This document shows, in pieces, positions 1 to 11,245 of a stretch of DNA of 64,000 nt. Source of the DNA: Furcasterigmium furcatum. Lineage: Eukaryota > Ascomycota > Sordariomycetes > Glomerellales > Plectosphaerellaceae. Made by a program: the position numbers and the translations under genes. Position 1 is the stretch's first letter. The number at the start of each line of letters is the position of its first letter. The notes under the pieces were generated by a model, which made no database searches, was not told the DNA's origin, and saw only the letters and a list, made by a program, of their open reading frames with translations. The stretch lies in NCBI GenBank assembly GCA_001599815.1, contig BCIA01000003.1, forward strand, positions 4,278,001 through 4,342,000, read 5' to 3'.

Positions 1-1083
1 TTCGTGGTTTCGGCCGGAATGTCGATAGAATGCTGGTTTGGTAATAGGCCAAAGTAACGCCCAACGTAGTGCTGAATGAACTCTTTCCTCTGAGCGCGTG
101 TAGGCAGGACGTTGTAATCGCATTCAAAACCGCCCCATTCGGCAAAGTGGTTGGAGAGGTCGAAAGCGGCAGGAGATGGTGTGGCGTATTCGTAATCGAT
201 GAACTGCACCGAGGTGGTTCCCTTAGGCTCGCCGGTCGACTGTGGTGGCATGACGATTACGTTCCCGCTCAGGAGGTCACAGTGGGCAAAGACAAGCTAA
301 AGTTGATGGTTCAGCATGGCATCGTCACGGCGGATAGACAGCACCGGGACTTACTCCGTTGGCACCGAGGCCTGGGCGTTCGCTCAACTGCTTCACTAGG
401 GTCTCGAGTTCCGCCTGGAGACTAGCCTGCCTAGCCTTGTCTTCAGGGGAATCATGAGGAAGGGCCAGGATCCATTTCTGCATGACAGTCCACACATTAG
501 GAGGAGGCTTTCCCGGGGCGGCATTATCCACAAGAGACTGGTTGTCCTGGGCGTGTTCGCCCGAGTTCGAGTTGTCATTGGCAGGGGACCTAGAGGAAAT
601 GCAGGGAACTGTGGCATGCCACTGAGCGAGACGTCTGGCGACGGCATTGTAGATGGACGGCTTCCGGAGATCGTCCGGAGTGGTGACAGAGCCCTTGATG
701 TAGCGGTACAGCATGCCATTGTTGAAGCGAGCTATCAGCTCCGGGGCGAGTCCATGCTTCATGAGGAGCTCATGGTTCTGGGCCTCGCGTTCTCGGTCGA
801 TCAGCACGGCAGTGCCAGGGCCGTAGGCACGCAGCAGGATCGCCTCTGCATCCACATCTTCTTTTGACCAGCCGGGCTTCTTGTTCACCGCCTTCAAAAG
901 GGTATTGGTGATGCCGTCCGTGAAGCGGACGAACTCGATTTTGGAATCCTGGCCAGCCCATTCTGGGCGCACCGCGAGTATCAGGCGAAGGGCAGAGCTC
1001 TCCGAGTCCTGGCTGTCGTAGGAGGAGGAGACGAAGCGGACGTGGACAGCGGAGCCGTTCTGGCCGTTCGGGGTCGCGGCCAT
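1..1083 (-). CDS. EKI1: Ethanolamine (choline/ethanolamine) kinase, 3'-truncated by window edge
   Basis: Phosphorylates ethanolamine (possibly choline) with ATP as the first step of the CDP-ethanolamine (Kennedy) branch of phospholipid synthesis; cytosolic in this family. Exon 1 is 1083-355 (243 codons). Intron 354-297 has donor GTAAGT and acceptor TTTAG, and exon 2 runs from 296 off the left edge. Exon 2 opens with LVFAHCDLLSGN, the kinase Brenner motif with catalytic Asp and Asn, and then has FIDYEYA, the metal-binding part of the choline-kinase signature. The N-terminal part carries RFTDGITNTLLKAV, the ATP-binding start of this family. Ethanolamine rather than choline specificity is inferred from overall resemblance and is less certain. 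The C-terminus is missing. The gene is divergent from NPR3 across about 1.4 kb. Confidence 0.9.
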
Positions 1084-2475
1084 TCTCTGGGAATTTGTTG
1101 CCCGAGGGGCAGAAGCTGCAGGAGGTAGGCGCGATCAGCGGTGGTTGTCTGATGATGGGAGGACCGCGGGCGATCGGGAGGTGAAGGTGAAGGCGAAGGG
1201 AATGTTGCAGTGTAGGTAGTCAGGAGCCGGGCCGGTGGACACGGGGAGATTTTGTTGTTGCGACCGGAGTGTGGAGCTAGGGAGCCGGTGCAATGTGAGG
1301 TCGGTTGAAAGCGGTCTAGACTCGTAGAAGAGAGACACAACGGCGCCTAGAGAGTCTTAGGAAGTGGGGATTGGCGTTTGCGCGGGATGATGAAGGAGAT
1401 GGGAGTTTGTGATGGATGACGATGGAGGAAGCTGACGTCGACCTTGTTTGAGGTTTTGCCGCTCGAGGGGGTGGCACACGACCTGTTGCCCTTCCCGGCT
1501 AAGAAAGAGCGCAAGTGCTTGTGTTGATCTTAGCAACGAAACCGTAACCCGAGGCCAACAAGGGGCGCTTCGATCTAAGAAGTCGACGACGAGGATGTAG
1601 CCCAGTGAAATTGGCAGCAAGGGACATGTGAAGGCGAGGGGCGCCACAGTTCGATGGTCTCCTTTCCTTGGCGAGGGGTCCCTCCAGGGCAGCCAATGCG
1701 CGAGGCAGGGGCTTCTCGGGATCCGGCCTAGCGCCGCGCGTTGCGCACCGCGGGCTGCACCTCACCTGCCACCTCACTGTCCAAGCCTGCCCCTGCCTTA
1801 CCCTGAGGGGATTGAATCGCCACCTACTCCCTGCGTCTTTCCGATTTCCAGAGCGAGGAGTCGTAAAAGGCGACGTCATTGTCAATTAGGCGCAGCATCA
1901 GAGAGGCGACTGACGAGATCATGTGTACCTACCTCGGTACGCGAAGGATTCCTAGGCTCCCTCTGTCTCTTCTGGGCCTCCTCGCGCCGGCAAAACTGCT
2001 GTGCCCGCTGTGCCCTGATAACAGCGCCGACGAATGAGGGTGGAATAAAACTCTGTTTGATCAGAAATGAGGCATTCCGTCACCGGGTGCACAAACATGC
2101 ATTTCAATATGCAAGTACCCCTCCACTGGCAAGAGTTGCTCCAAACGTCCTAGCTCCCTGCGTGGCTTATGTAACCTTCATCACTGCATCCAATGGACTG
2201 CATCTCCACTCCGGGACCTCCACGCCCATCTCGCCGTCCGTCCTCCATCCCCGTGCTTGGCTGATTCCGTCCCGGCATTCTACCTTCGGTCACGGGAGGC
2301 ACCCAGCATTTGTTGCGTTGTGCTACCCAAGAGTCTTGCCCACCCTGCGGTGTACTTGTGGAGCTCTCAAGGGTTCCCCAGGCCACCTCTCCGTACAACA
2401 CCTTCAGATGAACATGAGTCTGCGATAAGGCTCGACAGCACGAGCAAAGGCGGTGACGCCTCTTCCTCATCAACA
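1084..2475. other. Divergent intergenic region between ethanolamine kinase and NPR3
   Basis: This 1.4 kb must hold both promoters and 5' leaders. Open frames here (for example 1628-2428 plus) have no recognisable protein character. I see no clear TATA box or repeat. Confidence 0.6.
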
Positions 2476-4832
2476 ATGGCCCAACCAATCCTTCCCAATC
2501 CCTCAAATTTCCTGGCTGTCGCACTCGTCATTAAGCGTTCCCGCGATGGACCCAATTTCGTCTTCCATTACCCGCCTCACGTTCAACCTCCGAGAGGTCA
2601 CCAGACCCAGAACGAGTCTGGTGAGTCCTTCGACAATGATGATGTTCTTCTTGAGAGACTCAACCAGCCGTCTGAATCCCTCGATGATTCTGTGGACTAC
2701 TCCGAGAACTGGGATGAGCATCAGTTTACAGAAAGCGGCACTCAGATAGTGCCTTGGGAGCATGTGGCCGGCTTTCCCACCAAGGATCTGGCTAGTATCC
2801 TGACTCCTGCCAAAGCCTATCACAAGAAGCTGTTCCAGCTCTCTCTCGACCCTCTGTACTGTGTTTCATATCCCATCCACGTTCCCGACACCGGCTCCTG
2901 GAAGAAGAAGAAGAAAGCGAAGGACAAACCAAAAAAGGCAAAATCAACAAAGACGGACGACACGGCCATAGGACCTCTGGATACAGAAGAAACAAATCCA
3001 AATGGCGAGGCCTCTAACGAGGCCGAGAGTTCCCTACCCGAGCCCAAGGACAAGGACAAGGATGCTCCGAAGGAGAAGGAGGACGACGATGACAAGCGAG
3101 CATCTATGACCATGTTCAACTTGGTCTTCATCCTCCACCCAAAGAAGCACGAAGTCAAGGAATTGATATCAACTCTCTACTTCAATATCATTAAAAAGGT
3201 CAACAAGGCCTACAAGTACAGCCAACAACACAGCGATTTTGTGTGGAAGGAGTCGAAGCGGATCATAGCCATGAAGGACAAGGCCAGAGAAGAACGTGAG
3301 TGCCGCAGTCTTGAACCCATTTCCTTGAAGTCTCGGCTACTAATATTAACCAAGGGCGAAAAATGAGTTCCCTGTGGTCAGAGATCCTCATGTCATCATC
3401 ACTTGCTGCATCCGTCCAAGACATCTATGAAGCGGTGTCCCAGAACAGGATCGCGGCTCTGCAGCTGGATACCGCGGCTGGCCCCCTGACACCATCTGTG
3501 CAAATACCAATTCCATTCCACGTCAGCGATCTGCCGCCAGAAGGCGAGGAAGGGCAGCGTGGTCTGTGGCTGACGACGGCCAACTCCGTCATAGCGGAGG
3601 ACACTTTCGACGAGCCCGGCTTCCTCGACCGCAACTTTGGCCTGCTGCTCATGGAAGATGAGAAGAAAATCATTGCCGAGCTTCAAGCTGATCAAGATCC
3701 TACCACGGCAGCCATGGTCGAGTTCGTCCGTCTGTCCAAGCCGACCCAGTCGTAGGTCTCTCCACGCCCTTCGCTCTCAGATGTACTGACGATGTTGAGC
3801 AGATTCTACCAAGTCGGCCAGAGCAATATTCTATCGTTGCCACAGGTCCGTAAATACGCACAACACTTCATTTTCTGGCGCAGAGCCATCGCCATACCGC
3901 CCCTGCACATGAGGGATGTATATATCCTCTCTCCTAACTGCGACACTCGCCTCCTACCCCAAGCCAGCGCACAATGGCAGAAGGCATTCCCTCTTGCCCC
4001 GCCGCTCACGAATTTCCTCGCTGAGCTATCCTTTGCCCCTCGTCCGTACAAGTCTTTCTGCCCTGGCAAGCCGCACCGCCCGACTTATTTCCTAATGCTT
4101 GCCTGGCTCATGCGCGGGGGCTGGGTTACACAGCTCTGCTCATTCGCCTATGTTGTTGTCTGGCCGGAGATCATGTATGAGGTCGACTACGACGTCGAAG
4201 CAGAGGAGCTCCGGCGAGCTGAGGATCCAACCCTCGGCACCAGTGCGCCAAGCTCTACAACAATCGAGTCACCAGATGAGAGACACGAGTCCGCGGAAGG
4301 ACCGCTTGCTGCCATTGGTAGTGAGACAAGCCTCACATCTCGCGACGCCGACCAGGGCGACCATCACCGCCACAGAGCTAGCTCGGCCAGTTCAAAACCG
4401 AGACCGAAGTCCCCAGAGAAGGCCCACGTCCCAACAATGAACGAGCAAGTCGCCGAGCAAGCCCGCCTCGAACGCATCGCAGAGAAGACCCAGCGAGAAG
4501 CGGCCGAGAAGGCCGCAGCGCATGCCCGCAAAGTTCCCCCGAGGACCACAGACCGGCCATCGCTCAACGACGCACCACACCTCGCCCACCTGACGCCGCA
4601 CATCATCTTGGATGCCAAAAAGGCGACGGGCAAGGAGTCGCTCTATTTATCCGCCATCGGACGGCGATTCAAGGACGAAAAGGTCCGAAAAGCCTGGCAG
4701 GCCTTCTGGAAGTACTTCAACGGACAGTCTGCGCTGGAGAGGATCGCGCTGCAGGAGGACATGAAGCGTAAGGAAGCATGGGCTCTACTGCTAGCCATGA
4801 GCGACCACCTCATATGCGTACGGCACTGGTGA
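2476..4832 (+). CDS. NPR3: Nitrogen permease regulator 3 (GATOR1/SEACIT subunit)
   Basis: Npr3 pairs with Npr2 (and Iml1) in the SEACIT/GATOR1 complex at the vacuole, which restrains TORC1 under amino-acid limitation. Three exons: 2476-3295, 3355-3751, 3803-4832; introns 3296-3354 (GTGAGT...CAAG) and 3752-3802 (GTAGGT...GCAG). The product is 748 aa. Residues about 13-32 (LAVALVIKRSRDGPNFVFHY) are the family's N-terminal longin-like opening. The splice joins give KAREERRKMSSLWSEIL and TQSFYQVGQ, restoring conserved sequence. WRRAIAIPPLHMRDVY lies just after junction 2 and a conserved C-terminal helical block ends the protein. A charged Lys/Asp/Glu-rich insert near residues 140-210 and an Ala/Glu-rich stretch around 560-620 look like linkers. 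The start is the ATG after a pyrimidine-rich leader; the frame is open further upstream, but that sequence is not protein-like. Confidence 0.93.
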
Positions 4833-5563
4833 GTGGCTGGGGGACACCTTACAGGTGCATGCGATGCCCGGGAAGGTCAATAGAAACGTGGGGTATCATA
4901 TTCTGTATCTGGGTGTGCAAAAAACCTCATGGCCTAGGAACGGTGCCGATGCTGTAGTATGGTTCAGGGGATGCGTGGTACGACGTACCACGGCCAGCCC
5001 GGAAGCCGTAAATCAGAAAGAAAATCCCGCAATACCCATGACGAGCCCCGATATGATGAAAGGCAAAAGCCAGTGGAAGCCGGAGTAAGATCTGCCCAGG
5101 CCGTGGTGCCATGAAAATAGTGAACTATGTAAATGGAAGAATAAAGGAAGTTCGCCTAGCCCTATGCCCAACCCCGGAGGTATCAAAAGTGTCTGTAAAA
5201 GGAAGGGGATGCTGTAGCTAAGAACACCGGTAAAACAAGCAAATACCATCGCATAGCAACCCCAGATGACAGAAGAGACGAAGGAGAGGGGAATGAACTG
5301 GAGGGAGAAGCTAGCAGCGGAAAATGCAACATGCCTAAAAACAAGTCTCGTCTGGTGAGGCACTGGCACACGAGAGCCACCCTCTCCAATATCCGTTCCC
5401 AACAACGTCAACGCCGTCCTCCTAAACCGCCTGTATGATTCAGCTGCGAAACACGCACTCCAACAACGTCGATTAAACAGCTACCGTAAAGCCCATGCGA
5501 ACAGCCCCAGCTGCGGTGGGGGGAGAAGAGAAGCGAAAGGAGGCCCAAGGTATGCCGTGGATC
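4833..5563. other. Convergent 3' region between NPR3 and the bHLH gene
   Basis: Tail-to-tail spacer of 0.73 kb, expected to contain both 3' UTRs. A hydrophobic minus-strand frame at 5013-5411 is noted among the rejected items. I see nothing else distinctive. Confidence 0.6.
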
Positions 5564-7129
5564 CTACTGGGTGAGGTCCATGCCGAACTCGTCTTCCTCC
5601 TTGAAGTCCAGGGTGCTGCGACCATGGTCGTCAGAGTCGGGGTCGTGCCAGAACTCGCTGCCAGTCATGTCTCCGCCCATGGTGGCGTTGTTGCCGCCGG
5701 GGCTCACCGAGGACATGCCGCCGGCGCTGGCTCCGTTGAGGGGATCACCACGGAAGTCCGTGAAGTTGGGGACGCGGAGGCCGGACCCCGAGGCGCGGGA
5801 GTAGCTGAGCGCGTCGATCTTGGAGTTGACCTCCAGAACCTCGGACTGCATGCGCTTCTCGTCCTCAGTGGGTTCAAAAGGGAACGTGCCTCCGAGTTCC
5901 GCGATGTAGTTGGCAAGCTCCTCCTGCTGTTGGATCTTCAGGTGGATGAGCCACATCAGGTCTCTCGTCCAGCTAACCGCGCCATTGAGGATATCGCCCT
6001 TGTTGGGACCCTTGTCCTTCTCCTCCATCGGCAGACCGGTCGTGATGTTTCCGGCCGCACCTCCGGTGGCTCGACGGGCGCCGGGACCAGCAAGGCCAGA
6101 GGTGGCCTGGGAGGGACTTGAGATGCCAGTCAGGGTGGGTGAGAGTGGCGTGCCGTTCTGGATCATCTTGCGGATCTTCTCGTCCTCCAAACGATGAGCG
6201 GGTACAATCCTGCTAAGATCTTGAATCCGCTCATTGATGTTGTCCCGCCTGCGGCGCTCCACCAGGTTGTGGGACTCTCGTCGGCGCTTGCGCTTCATTT
6301 CTTGCGACGAAACTGCCGTGCCTTGGCCGAGTTTGGCAGGCATCGAGGTCCCGCCCTTCATCATGACCTCGTTCAGTTGTGCAAGACCAGGCTGGGCCTG
6401 AGAGAAGCCAGAGCCATAGGAAGCTGCCATGTTGCCGTTGGGGGACTGCAGCCACTGGGCGGAAGGGGACTTCTCGGGGATGCCCTGAGTCCTGATGGTC
6501 TGGGCAGCAAATCTAGGAGAATCCTGGGAGCCCATTGAGACGCCATGCATGGCCGCCTTCGCCGTCATGGGGCTTCGGCCGTTGGAGCCCTTACGCTGCA
6601 TGACCTCGGCCATTCGTGCCCTGCCCTGCTTGGCGTTCAAGAAGCCGCCCTCATTGTTCTCGGAGCCGGCGAGCGGAGATCCAGAGTAAGAGATGGGAGA
6701 CTGGAGGGAGGTTCCGAGGGACTGAGCATTGTTGAACTGCCGGAACTGCGAGTTGTTGAAGCTGTGGACGAAAGGGCTCTGGATGGGGTCGCCATCGGGA
6801 GTATTTGAGTAGCCGTTCATGTCTGACTGGTCCATACCATGGTGCGAGCCGTAGATCTGATTGTAGCCCATGTTCATGTTGGACATGCCGTTGTACTCCT
6901 GGCCGCCGTGCATGCCGCCTTGCCCATCCGTCGGGCTTCCCAAGCTGTCCAGCAGCTCGTCGTCGCCGAAGACCGCCGAGTTATTTGAGAAAGCATTGGA
7001 GCCTTGCTGGTTGGAGTTGCCGAAGTTGTTGGAGTAGGAGGAGGAATAGTTGCTTCCCATGAGGTCGTTGGGATCGATGCTGCCTCCGCCGGTGTTGCCT
7101 CCAAACTGGCCAAATCCGTGTTGTGCCAT
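5564..7129 (-). CDS. bHLH transcription factor with an expanded loop
   Basis: Single-exon 521-aa nuclear DNA-binding protein. Residues 1-275 are low-complexity (Asn, Gln, Ser, Gly, Met), typical of an activation or disordered region. The basic region and helix 1 are at about 279-310, with HNLVERRRRDNINERI carrying the His/Glu/Arg pattern that reads E-box DNA. Helix 2 is at about 377-412 (NKGDILNGAVSWTRDLMWLI, then a Gln/Glu-rich extension that may form a short zipper). The two helices are separated by about 65 residues rich in Gly, Ala, Thr and Pro, far longer than the usual 5-20 residue loop. The tail is acidic. It resembles the filamentous-fungal group annotated as HLH factor GlcD gamma, and the long loop recalls yeast Rtg3; both comparisons are from memory. 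Target genes cannot be read from the sequence. Confidence 0.88.
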   Translation of the reverse strand: MAQHGFGQFGGNTGGGSIDPNDLMGSNYSSSYSNNFGNSNQQGSNAFSNNSAVFGDDELLDSLGSPTDGQGGMHGGQEYNGMSNMNMGYNQIYGSHHGMDQSDMNGYSNTPDGDPIQSPFVHSFNNSQFRQFNNAQSLGTSLQSPISYSGSPLAGSENNEGGFLNAKQGRARMAEVMQRKGSNGRSPMTAKAAMHGVSMGSQDSPRFAAQTIRTQGIPEKSPSAQWLQSPNGNMAASYGSGFSQAQPGLAQLNEVMMKGGTSMPAKLGQGTAVSSQEMKRKRRRESHNLVERRRRDNINERIQDLSRIVPAHRLEDEKIRKMIQNGTPLSPTLTGISSPSQATSGLAGPGARRATGGAAGNITTGLPMEEKDKGPNKGDILNGAVSWTRDLMWLIHLKIQQQEELANYIAELGGTFPFEPTEDEKRMQSEVLEVNSKIDALSYSRASGSGLRVPNFTDFRGDPLNGASAGGMSSVSPGGNNATMGGDMTGSEFWHDPDSDDHGRSTLDFKEEDEFGMDLTQ

Positions 7130-7792
7130 TGTGAGGTTGCTGATAGGTGATAAAAGTCGGTAAGAATAGGTGGGTGAAAGAGACAGTCGCGAAGCGATAC
7201 GCCTGCTGCGAGCGTCGAGAGCAGGTAGTTTGGAACCAAGATCAGAGTGTCAGAGGGACAGGTCTGAGAGGGTCGAAGTCGTCGCGACAAGCCGTTCGTG
7301 CTAGACAAGGTATGGATGTCAGCGCCAAACATCATGACGATAAACGTTGCTGGGGGGCGAGTGCGGCAGAAGCGCGGGACGAACCGTACCTTTGAGCGCC
7401 AAAGTATTGAGGGTTAATTACGACGCCATGCGAGGTTGGCGACAGGCTGAAGTAGGAACGTGAAGGATTCGCAATCAAGCGCTACAAATCCCGGGTGCTG
7501 AAGGGTGTTCGGGTCGAAGTCGGAAGGTCGAGGATGGAGACGCAAGAAGCGGCGATGATGCGCTGGGTGTTGTGCGGAATAAGAATTGATCGAAAGGGCG
7601 ACCCGGGACAGATGGATTTCCTTGCTCGGGAAGTGCGGTGTCGGGGGGTTACTTGGGAATGGGGGACGGACGGCACGGCGCGGGTGAATCCAGCCGGAGT
7701 ACGTGGGTACTGGTAGTGAATGCGCCACGCGGGAGGAGGACACGTCGTGGGTGTGCGCAGCGTCAGGCAGGCTATTGGCGAGCGGTGCAGAG

Positions 7793-7830
7793 TCAGCAGC
7801 AGGACAAGCAGCAGCAGCGGCAGCAGCAGT
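7793..7830. repeat. Short imperfect CAG trinucleotide tract
   Basis: Runs of CAGCAGCAG broken by GACAAG and CGG, lying within the probable 5' leader of the bHLH gene. Confidence 0.7.
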
Positions 7831-8097
7831 TGAGTTGTGAGTGGGAATGATGAATGTCGGGTGTGGGTTGGGGGGAGAAAAGCAACGAGAAGCAGTGCAA
7901 TCTTGACAGTCTTTTTTCGGAGGTGGGTAGGACGCCGAGCGACGGCCGGAGGGGTAAAAGGGTGGAATCTCCTCGGGCACCACCTGCCGGTGAGGTGAGG
8001 ACGCACGCACTTACCACGAGTTTCGCAACGGGCGACCTTGGGGTGATCGCTTTGAGTCGGCTTCGCAGGCCGAGGTCGCACAGGCTCAGTAAGGATG

Positions 8098-8116
8098 TGA
8101 TGGATGGATGGATGGG
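8098..8116. repeat. TGGA tetranucleotide microsatellite
   Basis: About four head-to-tail copies of TGGA. Confidence 0.75.
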
Positions 8117-8790
8117 AGGAGGCGGGCGCGAGAGATGTGAGATGTGAGGTCGTCGAGGCGAGAGGCGGGAGAAGCTGGTTGAGGGAGTGCGACAAGGACA
8201 AGGCCAGGCGGTGAGGGATGATTGTCGCTTCTAACCCTCGCAAGGTATAGCGCTTGGACGTTGGCTGACTTGAGTCGTTTTCCGGGGTCGTGTTGGAATG
8301 TCACTGGTCTCGTCTCGAGTCAGATGGGTGAGGTTCAGAGGGAGGAAAGAAGAACATGGGGGGCGAGTCTAAGGGAGACGGACGGACCTCGTAACCCCCG
8401 AAAAGGGTACTTCCGAGTCCTGGGCCGGCCTCTCGTAGGACCTGTCGGACAGGTCGTGTTTGGTGAATGAGGCGCCCAGCTCTTGGCTGTCAACCTTTTC
8501 GTCTGCAGAGAGAGCTGAGACTATTGGGAGGGGGCAGCAGAAGCGGGTGCCTAGCTTCGCGTCCAATAAATTAGCCTTGAGTTTTGCGCAACTTATAAAT
8601 GTGACAACAAGGTTGCAAGAGGCTTGGCCAGGCTTCGGGCTGCGGCGGCGGGCTGGACGGCCATATATGATCATCCATATGCCAGGCGCAAGTCGACTTG
8701 AGCCCGGGGCGAGGAGGCGGAAGCTGAGACGGTGGGCGGCCAGCACTTTGGGTGAGTCATCAGCCCTGGGGCTGGCTGCCCTGTCCTCGG

Positions 8791-8820
8791 GTAGGTACCT
8801 AGGGAAGGTACCTATACCCC
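8791..8820. promoter_or_regulatory. Paired TAGGTACCT-type motif
   Basis: Two AGGTACCTA elements flank AGGGA, so each half is palindromic around GGTACC. Similar ACCTACCTACC / AAGGTAGG elements occur at about 13666-13690 and 13828-13845. Such motifs are common between genes in this fungal class; a regulatory role is only inferred. Confidence 0.3.
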
Positions 8821-11245
8821 ACCACTGCAAGGCGCACTCAGCCTTCCCCATAACGTACCTCTTCAAGAGAAATCAAACCGGATATCGGAGCTGTTCCGTC
8901 CCGTCCGCTGAGGTGCGCTCGACTCAGGTCGTCGGAGCTGTGCTGTGCGAGGCTGCCAAATGCGCGCGCAGCTTGGATCCACGCGGGGCAGCGCTGATTG
9001 CTTGCAGAAGCGCGGGGTCTGGTCTGATCTCGGTTTCGTACTCGCGACTCGGCGCGCTTCGCTCTTGGCTCTGTCGGCGGTCGTCTGTGCTGTCGGCTTG
9101 TTACTCGATGTCCGTGTTGAAGAAGTTGCTTGGAGACAACGTTCATGCTGCCATCTTGCGCCGGGGTCAACACTGACCTACTCTATTTATACAGTTACCT
9201 CCACGCTCACGCCCTATCTATCAGCTGCACAATCTAACCTTGGTTGGCGTTGGGAGCTGCGTCTCCTGACGCCTACTCATGGTCGAGATGGTGTCCTCTC
9301 CTGGGGCTCTCTTGATGCTCCGCGACGATGGCGTCACCTCATAACAGCCACCTCCCCCAGAATGCCGGCTGGCTTGTTAGAGAGGCACCGCAACTCACCC
9401 AGTTCCTGGCCAAGGAGGGGGAATCCCACGATCTAAGGCGGCCCACCCAGTACGGACCGTACAGAGGGCCGCTTCAAGCCCGTGATCCCTGGCGCCTTTC
9501 TAAGCCTCCCCAGCCTGAGACATGGGGGCCACACTCCCAAGAACCACACCCCATCCCTAGCTAGGTACGATTCGGGATCTGCATCGCGTCGTATTTGCAC
9601 CATCGGCACATCTCCCTCTGTCGTGCAGACTGCAGAGGCATGGGTGGTCATGCAGCCCTCGGCGCGCCGTATAAATCCTGGCCGCCCGTCCCCTGGAGCA
9701 GCAGCGTGGTCTTGAAGATGGATCCCGAACTGCTCACATGGAAAAGTGAAGACAGGCCCCTCCTTGCCCGCCCAAATTGCCTGGCTCGACACATGGGATT
9801 TTGTCTTATGTACATCGGACATGGCTGGTGTTAGCTTGGCCATAAGACCTGCCTTTCTGTCGATACCTAACCCACGGGACTAGACTTCTCTACCCGGGAG
9901 ACCGAGCTTTCATGGAAAAGTTGCTATATCCGGGTCACGCAGACTACCAGGGGTCCATCTGTCAGGTTACCTGAGCCCCTTCGGCGAGGAGCCATGCAGA
10001 GGCGGGCTGCGTGGACTGGGAGCCTGGCAGGCATTCTTCCAGATGAATCCTCTTTTTGAATACGTGCTGCGTCCTCGCCGGCTGTCCGCCCACGGCTTCC
10101 TTGCTGCCTTGAGCCGTTGATGTCCCTGCGGACAGCTCCCTCCCTCGGGGGTATGCTGATCAGCGTGATGGTTCCTGCAGTGTGCCCGGCCTTGATATCG
10201 GCCCCGTCGGCAGCAAGGTATTATGCAGGGCTACGGAACAGATCCCTTCGCTGAAAAGTAGCCGTGCAGCCGTCGTGGCCGGGCCAGCTTCTCCGATTTG
10301 ATCCAGGACTTGTTTCTCATCGCTGCCGATTGGGCTCGGGGCGGAGGTGGGAGGGCGCGATGATTCAGTGGATGGCCTTGCCCTCGTCGCCTTGCATTGG
10401 GATATGCAGCATGACCTGCCTGGCCCCTGATGTAGGGCATCCATCACCGTGGTCACCGTGACAGGAAGCGCACCAGGCGTCCTCTTGCAAGTCGAAACTG
10501 AGACAAGCTGCCAATCATGTGCCGTAGATTACGTGAGCCTTCAGCGGGGTCGCACTGTCCGTTTGGCGGCGTTCAGTTGGATGGTCACCGGCTCTCCACT
10601 GCCCTGCTTGCCTGCAGCTTGGGCCAACTTTCATCTTCCCAAGCCAACCTGGACGACGACGACCGGGACACTTCTTGCAACCCTCTATCCCTGAAGCCTT
10701 GTGCCATCCTCCCACACCACCTCTCTCGACAGCCGCCTGTGAACCTGACCCGTCTCTCCATCCGTTAGCTTAGAACCCACCGACTAAGCGACCAGACTTA
10801 CGAACGACGCGTCGCGGCACACGCGGACCTTGCGGAAACAGTACTGCCTTGCTGGGCCTCCCACCGTCGCAAGCCGCCATCTCGACAGGTGCTAGCAACG
10901 ACACCACTGCCCCTCTCTGCAGCTGCGCGTACGTACTTAGCAGTGGAATGTATTATTCCACATGTTCCCCTTCTTGTCGATAGCAAGACGATGGGCTGGG
11001 CTGACAGCGCCTCTGGGTCTAGATACCTACCCAGTTTCCGACATCGTCATCCAGCATCTGCCCTACCATCGAAACGTCCGTATCCTCCTGCTTGAATCCA
11101 CTCGCCCAGCTCAGAGTCACGCGGCCTGGGTATTTGCGCCATCGAAGAGCTACTTTTGCTCTTTCACTGTCCAGACCTGCCGCCCGGTGAACACCACAGG
11201 ACTCGAGATCGAACCCACGGCTTCCGCGCCATCTAGGCCATAATC

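Larger units (their letters stand above)
7130..11245. other. 4.1-kb region without a recognisable gene, upstream of bHLH (-) and SFT2 (+)
   Basis: Divergent upstream space of the bHLH gene and SFT2. It contains a short CAG-rich tract (7793-7830), a TGGA microsatellite (about 8098-8116), a near-palindromic GGTACC motif pair (8791-8820) and an AT-rich CTATTTATAC box near 9181. The open frames here show no conserved motifs or plausible intron structure. Long 5' UTRs or noncoding transcripts remain possible. Confidence 0.5.

Noticed and set aside
1628..2428. 266-codon plus-strand frame between ethanolamine kinase and NPR3
   Set aside because: Starts inside the kinase upstream region, codon use is not gene-like, and there are no motifs.
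5013..5411. Hydrophobic minus-strand frame (132 codons) in the NPR3/bHLH spacer
   Set aside because: Membrane-like composition, but no ATG context, family motif or splice partners that I recognise. It lies where two 3' UTRs are expected.
7482..8243. Long Pro/Leu/Ser/His-rich minus-strand frame upstream of the bHLH gene
   Set aside because: Low-complexity composition typical of translating C/T-rich leader sequence; no conserved motif.
8460..9176. 238-codon plus-strand frame upstream of SFT2
   Set aside because: Arg/Ser/Ala-rich composition, with an antisense frame equally open and no family resemblance.
11195..11240. Minus-strand GGGTTCGATC resembling a tRNA T-arm
   Set aside because: The flanking 5-bp stem does not pair, and no acceptor, D or anticodon arms can be drawn.
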